NCBI GenBank assembly: GCA_054601695.1
Contig: BAAHQB010000057.1
Location: forward strand, 186,001 to 250,000
Direction of reading: 5' to 3'
Source: Amorphochlora amoebiformis
Lineage: Eukaryota > Cercozoa > Chlorarachniophyceae
Length of the DNA: 64,000 nucleotides
Shown here: positions 1 through 64,000 of the stretch, piece after piece
Layout: each line of letters begins with the position of its first letter
Position numbering within the stretch: the stretch's first letter is position 1
Notes under the pieces: generated by a model
The model's database searches: none
Seen by the model: only the letters and a program-made list of their open reading frames with translations
What the model was told of the DNA's origin: nothing
Translations under genes and position numbers: made by a program

Positions 1-195
1 TAAATAGAGTTTTTTTTGTTTAAAGTATAGAAGATTATGAACATATTAGATGTATACGTTTACATGCGTATACATGTATGTCTGTAAGCATACGTATATC
101 TGGCGTTTCATGTGGGTAGGCTTATCTAAGGTAGGATGTATTACAGAGGTAAGTCTGAGTACAATGTATACATATCAGAATAAATATACGAATAG

Positions 196-226
<31 letters not shown>

Positions 227-232
227 ACATGT

Positions 233-263
<31 letters not shown>

Positions 264-270
264 TATATAT

Positions 271-382
<112 letters not shown>

Positions 383-383
383 T

Positions 384-432
<49 letters not shown>

Positions 433-510
433 CATATTTTATACATATGCATGCAAGTTTATATAAATATATAGGTATACACTTATTATATACACACACA
501 CACACATATG

Positions 511-565
<55 letters not shown>

Positions 566-597
566 ACGTGTATACACATGTACATGTGTATGTAATA

Positions 598-653
<56 letters not shown>

Positions 654-659
654 TATATT

Positions 660-907
660 GTCAGCGTAGCAGTGGTAGTTGTCCGATTGACTGTTGTCCG
701 TTTGGATTATGACGAATGATTATTGATAGCTTTTGCGCGGTAGTCGGATACTTCCTTTCTTCCTTTCTTCCTCCGGAACTGTATGGGTTCCGAGAATTTC
801 CTGTTTTCCGACTATTGTGCTACTGCTCGTATACTCTAAGGAACTGACGGCAGCCTAGCCAGCAGCCGTGTAGTTAAGTAGCTATAGGTTCCGGTGTACA
901 TTAACAA
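660..907 (+). mobile_element. Dispersed repeat, copy 1 (SINE-like)
   Basis: Shares three blocks with copies 2 and 3: GGATTATGACGAATGATTAT, GGTAGTCGGATACTTCC and GTAGCTATAGGTTCC. It ends AACAA and runs straight into (TA)n. No coding capacity. The order of blocks is conserved, so it is one element family. Confidence 0.65.
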
Positions 908-943
908 TATATATATATATATATATACATATAAATATATATG

Positions 944-986
<43 letters not shown>

Positions 987-1039
987 TATTAATATATATA
1001 TACACATATATTATGTATATATATATATATATAATATAC

Positions 1040-1143
<104 letters not shown>

Positions 1144-1144
1144 C

Positions 1145-1192
<48 letters not shown>

Positions 1193-1345
1193 GTGTATAT
1201 ATACGTACATATTCATGCTTATCTAGGTAAAATATATACTTTCTGGCTGACTTTGGAGATCTTCTCTTCCTTGTCTGGAAAGATATGGGATAAGATATGC
1301 AAATATATACATACTTACATGAATGTGTAGCCCACTCTTCATTAG

Positions 1346-1454
1346 GAATAACCAAAAAAATAATAAGAAAATAATAAGAATAAGAGTAAAGATATTGATT
1401 GCCTTCGCTGTGTTTGCGGTCGCCTTTTCTTTTCCCGTATTTCTAATATATAAC
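1346..1454 (+). CDS. Possible hydrophobic exon, unassigned
   Basis: Between an AG at 1344-1345 and a GT at 1455-1456 lies an open frame (in 1, out 0) encoding Lys/Arg/Ile residues followed by a membrane-like run, [18 protein letters not shown]. It could be a signal anchor of the large gene or a helix of a different upstream gene. It lies about 4 kb from the next candidate exon and its A-rich start is low complexity, so chance is possible. Confidence 0.3.
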
Positions 1455-1532
1455 GTAACACAGCAACAACAAGAAGAAGAATACATATAGGATACACGCA
1501 TATTAACACAAAAAACCTTAGTTTCTTATGGA

Positions 1533-1570
<38 letters not shown>

Positions 1571-1590
1571 TATTCATTGGTTTTTACGTA

Positions 1591-1621
<31 letters not shown>

Positions 1622-1725
1622 TACATATAAACTATATATATAAATATATACATATATATATATATATATCTTATACACATATATATTTATATAGTACATA
1701 TAAACATATATATGAAAATACATAT

Positions 1726-1775
<50 letters not shown>

Positions 1776-1808
1776 TATGTACATATATATATATATATAT
1801 ATTATATG

Positions 1809-1842
<34 letters not shown>

Positions 1843-1852
1843 ATATATGTAG

Positions 1853-1892
<40 letters not shown>

Positions 1893-1896
<4 letters not shown>

Positions 1897-1967
1897 TATA
1901 TACATACGCGTATGTAAATATTTATTTTTTACAATTGTATACAAGTATTATCATACATAAAGTCCCT

Positions 1968-2010
<43 letters not shown>

Positions 2011-2095
2011 AATACTAATAATATATACATACGGGTATGTAAATATTTATTTTTTGTAATTGTACACAAGTATTGTCATACATAAAGTACCTCTT
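1893..2095. repeat. Local duplication, about 78 nt units
   Basis: 1893-1969 and 2018-2095 are near-identical (shared GTATGTAAATATTTATTTTT and CATACATAAAGT), separated by (TA)n. Confidence 0.9.
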
Positions 2096-2169
2096 TAGCC
2101 TTCTGTACATCTTCCAGATAGGCTGGATTAGATAAGGTTAGGGTTCATTAGGTTTTGCTCTTGCTAGCA

Positions 2170-2375
2170 TGAAATGAGCTAAGAGAGTTACAGACCGAGA
2201 AAACAATCACGAGGAGAGAAGAGAGGGAGAAGAGTGAGAATGGGAATGGAAAATAACAAGTGAGAGAAGAGAGAGAGAGAGCGTTCAAGGGAGGAAGGGA
2301 GCGTGCAAGGGAAAGAGCAAGGAAGAGACTGCGTGAGATAGAGGGAGACATACAGGAAAGTTATGTGAGAGAGAA
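2170..2375. repeat. Purine-rich (GAGA/AAGA) low-complexity block
   Basis: About 200 nt strongly biased to A and G on the plus strand, mainly GAGA and GAAG motifs; no exon found. Confidence 0.8.
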
Positions 2376-2474
2376 AAGATATTCAGTATATGAGTGGGTG
2401 TGTGCAGATGTAGATTATGTAAGTTTGTAAGACATGTACATGTATTTATTTAGTTATGTTAGTAATATGCACAT

Positions 2475-2490
2475 AATAATAATAATAATA

Positions 2491-2521
<31 letters not shown>
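2475..2521. repeat. (TAA)n trinucleotide array
   Basis: About 15 units of TAA with one TAG variant, running directly into (TA)n. Confidence 0.92.
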
Positions 2522-2555
<34 letters not shown>

Positions 2556-2587
2556 GAGTATACCATACATAACTCTTCCATATATTT

Positions 2588-2834
<247 letters not shown>

Positions 2835-2842
2835 GTATATAT

Positions 2843-2886
<44 letters not shown>

Positions 2887-2979
2887 CTTTTTGTATAAAT
2901 GTGCCATATGTATAAGTATGATAATACAAATGTGCATTACATACACACACACACACACACATATCTATATATATATATA

Positions 2980-3023
<44 letters not shown>

Positions 3024-3030
3024 ATATACT

Positions 3031-3070
<40 letters not shown>

Positions 3071-3236
3071 AAATATATACTCACCCTGTTTGAGTAGTCG
3101 GAGCTGGCGCATAGTAAGATATACCTTTTTGCTTCCTTTAAATCCATAGGTCGTATGGTTAATTTAAGGTCATGACTATATGTACTACACAAACATGTGT
3201 ACAAATACATAGATATACACCCACACACTTATGTAT

Positions 3237-3275
<39 letters not shown>

Positions 3276-3310
3276 TATATACATATATAATATATATTAT
3301 ATATATACAT

Positions 3311-3445
<135 letters not shown>

Positions 3446-3456
3446 CATATATATCT

Positions 3457-3486
<30 letters not shown>

Positions 3487-3493
<7 letters not shown>

Positions 3494-3532
3494 CCTATAT
3501 TCATATATATTTTCATATTTATTCATGTTACT

Positions 3533-3576
<44 letters not shown>

Positions 3577-3617
3577 CCTATATTCATATATATTTTCATA
3601 TGTGTTCATGTTACTAA
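3487..3617. repeat. Local duplication, about 46 nt units
   Basis: 3487-3533 and 3571-3617 share AAAACCTATATTCATATATA and a GTTCATGTTACT-like end, separated by (TA)n. Confidence 0.9.
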
Positions 3618-3631
3618 GACATGTATGTATG

Positions 3632-3675
<44 letters not shown>

Positions 3676-3862
3676 GTGCATATGTTACCATACGTGACAA
3701 ATTTTTCGTACCTTTGATCTCCCCTTCCGGATCCCATATCTATGATAATTAGGGTTAGGGTAAGCTCTGGGCTATCATTATGAGACTCGTAGGGTAATGT
3801 CATTCATAAATTGTGTTAAAAAAGTACATTCAGAAAAACATATGATGTACACAATACAAATA

Positions 3863-3937
<75 letters not shown>

Positions 3938-3987
3938 CATATATGTATATATAATATACATATATATATATATATATACATATATGT

Positions 3988-4019
<32 letters not shown>

Positions 4020-4049
4020 GCATATATATATAAATATATATATCTATAC

Positions 4050-4080
<31 letters not shown>

Positions 4081-4100
4081 CATATATATGTATTGTATAC

Positions 4101-4149
<49 letters not shown>

Positions 4150-4271
4150 AATATATATACACATATATACATACACATATATTATATTAATATATATATA
4201 TATATATATATTACATCTTATATATACATATATGTATATATGTATAATATATATATATATATATATATATT

Positions 4272-4311
<40 letters not shown>

Positions 4312-4335
4312 ATGTATGTATTATATATATACATA

Positions 4336-4386
<51 letters not shown>

Positions 4387-4567
4387 TATTGTGTGTGTGT
4401 GATTGTATGTATATTTAGTCAACCATAATATACTATCACAAAGCAATCGAAAGTACCTCAAATTCGTCAGAGACCTCGCTCCCCTCCTCGCTAGACTCTC
4501 TACTATAGTAAATATATACATATACATATATGTGTGTATATATATATTATATATAAAGATATATATA

Positions 4568-4989
4568 GCGCGCGCGCGCGCGCGCGCGCGCGCGCGCGCG
4601 CGCGCGCGCGCGCGCGCGCGCGCGCGCGCGCGCGCGCGCGCGCGCGCGCGCGCGCGCGCGCGCGCGCGCGCGCGCGCGCGCGCGCGCGCGCGCGCGCGCG
4701 CGCGCGCGCGCGCGCGCGCGCGCGCGCGCGCGCGCGCGCGCGCGCGCGCGCGCGCGCGCGCGCGCGCGCGCGCGCGCGCGCGCGCGCGCGCGCGCGCGCG
4801 CGCGCGCGCGCGCGCGCGCGCGCGCGCGCGCGTGCGTGTGTGCGCGCGCGCGCGCGCGCGCGCGCGCGCGCGTGCGCGCGTGTGTTTTTTGTTTGGTGCG
4901 CGCGCGCGCGCGCGCGCGCGCGCGCGCGCGCGCGCGCGCGCGCGCGCGCGCGCGCGCGCGCGCGCGCGCGCGCGCGCGCGCGCGCGCGC
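4568..4989. repeat. (CG)n dinucleotide array, about 420 bp
   Basis: A pure alternating C-G run at 4568-4832 (about 265 nt), a short TG-rich interruption, more CG to 4872, a spacer containing TTTTTTGTTTGG (4873-4898), and a second pure run to 4989. It is flanked by (TA)n upstream and unique sequence downstream. Confidence 0.97.
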
Positions 4990-5190
4990 AAGGCCGACAC
5001 CTAGGCCTAGGTATTATGCATCCATTCGACCCTTACCTTAAATCATTGCCTGAGGCATTGCCATTGACGCATTTATTAAACATCCACCGAAATCCACGTT
5101 TTAGGTTCCGAGATACACGAGAGGGAATTGGCTCGTCCTGATACATACATATGTGTGTATGTTGTAAGAATACATATGTATAATATATAC

Positions 5191-5235
<45 letters not shown>

Positions 5236-5247
5236 AAATATATATAT

Positions 5248-5299
<52 letters not shown>

Positions 5300-5338
5300 A
5301 TAGATTTAAAAATCTATTTATATGTAGCTCCATCTCAG

Positions 5339-5371
5339 CAGCTCTAGGGGTTCGGAACTTTAAGAAAATAT
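5339..5371 (+). CDS. Candidate upstream exon U1
   Basis: In 2, out 1. Follows CTCAG; encodes [10 protein letters not shown], which has the alternating pattern of the beta-helix repeats. The phase links to U2. Confidence 0.35.
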
Positions 5372-5525
5372 GTATCGCTCACGGATACCCTCCTTCCTGT
5401 TGCCTGTTCCTCTATACCAAACTTTAAAATCAAAGACGAAGGCAGTTTGAAGACAGTCATGAAGGCTAGATTTACCCGCTCTGGATCGTGCTCGGGCAGC
5501 ACATAATCGTTCACCGCGACCGCAG

Positions 5526-5547
5526 GGATGATTGCCCAAAACACCTG
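5526..5547 (+). CDS. Candidate upstream exon U2 (22 nt)
   Basis: In 2, out 2. Encodes MIAQNT between CGCAG and GTGCGA; phase-compatible with U1 and U3, but very short. Confidence 0.3.
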
Positions 5548-5657
5548 GTGCGAAGATCGTGAGAAACGTAACAGAAGAATATCTAATTCATTCCAAAACC
5601 CTCATCCATCGCCCAATCCCTACCATCGCGGTGGGTGACAAATACTTCGGCCAAAAG

Positions 5658-5708
5658 GAAGGCACGTGGTGGTCCTGGAAATAATTTAATTATTCGGCGC
5701 GATGGAAT
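5658..5708 (+). CDS. Candidate upstream exon U3
   Basis: In 1, out 2. Encodes KARGGPGNNLIIRRDG, with the GG and alternating hydrophobic pattern of the repeat. The acceptor (AAAAG) has a weak pyrimidine tract. Confidence 0.4.
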
Positions 5709-6013
5709 GTGAAATGTCACCCGCGTCAAACTAAAGGCAATCCTTTTGCCCCTATGGAGGAAAGCGAATCTATGGCGAGTAGGTATCCATATGTACCTAT
5801 TCGATAGTCGCACATCTATCGGTTAGAAATCTGCGTAATCGATGCTGATTCTAGCCATAATTGCAATGCAATGCGTAAAGCTGGCTAGAGAATAAAAATG
5901 AAATGTGCGAATACGGCTCATATACATCCGTAAAGTCATCTAGACCCTACGGTCTGTTCTTATCCTGATCATACATAGTGTTTGTTAGGTCTAAAACAGG
6001 ATTATATCTGTAG

Positions 6014-6102
6014 GATATCCGACAGAATCTCTGACAAGCCCTGCTCCTCCAGAGCCAAATATCCCGAGATTAAAGCTTTCAGGCGGCCTCCCCCTTTTGT
6101 TG
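6014..6102 (+). CDS. Candidate upstream exon U4
   Basis: In 1, out 1; encodes ISDRISDKPCSSRAKYPEI. With donor GTGCCA it joins E1 in frame across an intron of about 57 nt. A later acceptor (6025) is in the same frame. Confidence 0.4.
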
Positions 6103-6159
6103 GTGCCATATCCCCGCCGAGTTAGTATGGTGATGAGTGGAGATCATAATCGATTGGAG

Positions 6160-62625
<56,466 letters not shown>

Positions 62626-62637
62626 TTAAAGCAAATA

Positions 62638-62723
<86 letters not shown>

Positions 62724-62891
62724 CATGCCCATATATGCAAATATATGCTACATAAACATGATATGCAAGTAGCTAGAACAGTTTAGGATATAATTATATT
62801 CTAGTATGTTGAAAGATACCAAGTATTATACATTCATATATACGTTTATGTATATACATACCTGCACACATATATGTACGTATTTATGTAA

Positions 62892-62927
<36 letters not shown>

Positions 62928-62964
62928 GTGATTGTGTCCAAATATTTACACATAACGTATCAAG

Positions 62965-63048
62965 CGGACACGTGGTGCTGAAGAGATCGAAATGGGATCA
63001 GTGAGCAAAGGGGGAATTCGGAGTAAAGGCTTTATCAGGGTTCTAAAG
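62965..63048 (+). CDS. Possible exon E115 (tail extension)
   Basis: In 0, out 0. Encodes RGAEEIEMGSVSKGGIRSKG between TCAAG and GTTGAG; used only if E114 is spliced at 62620. Confidence 0.4.
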
Positions 63049-63131
63049 GTTGAGCCTATGAAGGTTGGGATCTACATGTGTGTGTTTATGTATCTATATA
63101 TCTATATGTTCTGTATCTATGTATACATATT

Positions 63132-63170
<39 letters not shown>

Positions 63171-63457
63171 GCGTGCACAATAATAAGATCCATAAATTGT
63201 ACAGAAGGTATGATATCTAAGCCTGTAATGTATTTATAATCTTTTGAACATATGTATAGATGTTTATTTGTTACATATGTATGTATTAGTCACGCCTGTG
63301 AAGATTGTACTTGCAAGTTGTATGTATACATGAGGATGCTAATATTTTATGTGTAAATATGTGTATAGGTATGTCTTATATCTACACCACATACACATAT
63401 ACGTTGCGCATATAAATGACATATGTGACATATGTGTATATAGATATATATATATAC

Positions 63458-63491
<34 letters not shown>

Positions 63492-63660
63492 ACATGTATA
63501 CATACACATATACATATATGTATAATATATGATCGATATTACATATATATACAACAGTTTATATGTAATACGTTATATATACAAGTACAGAATATATACA
63601 CATATATATATATATATATATACATACAAACATAATATTATATGTACATATACAAATACG

Positions 63661-63765
<105 letters not shown>

Positions 63766-63923
63766 TATTATATACATATGTACATATGTAAATATATGTA
63801 TAATGTATATATTGTTTACATATCAAAACATATATATTTTTTTATATGTAGATACCTTACATACATGTATGTTTGTTCAAAGATTGATGGTTAAATTGCA
63901 TTCATACATACACACTTGTCTAG

Positions 63924-63975
63924 ATCTCAACCCCCACTCAACAGCGAACCCCAGTTTCAGTAAGAGTTTCGAAAG
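63924..63975 (+). CDS. Possible exon E116 (tail extension)
   Basis: In 0, out 1. Encodes STPTQQRTPVSVRVSK between GTCTAG and GTATAG; phase-compatible with E115. A second frame is also open here. Confidence 0.35.
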
Positions 63976-64000
63976 GTATAGATGCATATAAAACATAATT

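Noticed and set aside
4403-5041. Open frames of Ala-Arg repeats over the CG array
   Set aside because: Translation of (CG)n on both strands; not plausible proteins.
5344-5813. Minus-strand open frames at 5344-5544 and 5583-5813, with a fair acceptor between them
   Set aside because: No recognisable domain, and joining them changes the frame of the second. The plus-strand candidates U1-U3 with repeat-like sequence overlap the same DNA. A minus-strand gene is not excluded.

Overview
This window is nuclear DNA from a eukaryote, probably a unicellular one. Almost nine tenths of it is simple sequence, overwhelmingly (TA)n with (CA)n/(TG)n flanks. Short islands of ordinary composition are scattered through it on the plus strand. 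Scattered CCCTAA/TTAGGG runs suggest TTAGGG-type telomeres, but the species cannot be named from the sequence. The long TA-derived reading frames (Tyr-Ile repeats) and the CG-derived ones (Ala-Arg repeats) are not genes.

Read as exons, the islands join into one very large gene on the plus strand. I can follow one reading frame from about 6.2 kb to 62.6 kb through 114 small exons. They total about 6.9 kb, average about 60 nt, and range from 14 to 123 nt. Nearly every junction is an AG acceptor and a GT donor with matching codon phase; one junction appears to be GC-AG. In the exon entries, 'in n' means n nucleotides complete the codon begun upstream, and 'out n' means n nucleotides are left over for the next exon. 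The start codon was not found. Four weaker candidate exons reach back to 5.34 kb and the gene may begin further upstream. The 3' end is either a TAG at 62623-62625 or lies beyond the window.

The encoded protein (about 2,290 residues as modelled) has a clear layout. Exons E1-E75 (6.2-44.2 kb) encode an extracellular right-handed beta-helix made of Pmp-type repeats, with motifs such as NSTF, NCTF and GG-I. E76-E81 (44.3-47.0 kb) form a linker of non-helical beta-strand character. E82-E90 (47.2-53.2 kb) are a Cys-rich region resembling GCC2/GCC3 (ephrin-receptor-like) repeats. E91-E110 (53.3-61.6 kb) are a multi-helix membrane domain of the type that often follows such repeats in protist surface proteins. 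E111-E114 are a charged cytoplasmic tail. It looks like a giant surface receptor or adhesin; its ligand and signalling role cannot be read from sequence.

Region by region: 1-5.3 kb is repeat-rich upstream DNA with an exceptional CG-dinucleotide array of about 420 bp (4568-4989), a dispersed-repeat copy and one possible hydrophobic exon. 5.3-62.6 kb is the gene. 62.6-64.0 kb is downstream DNA or further tail exons. Introns average about 440 nt and are mostly (TA)n. They also hold paired local duplications, an inverted repeat, telomere-like arrays and two further copies of the dispersed repeat.
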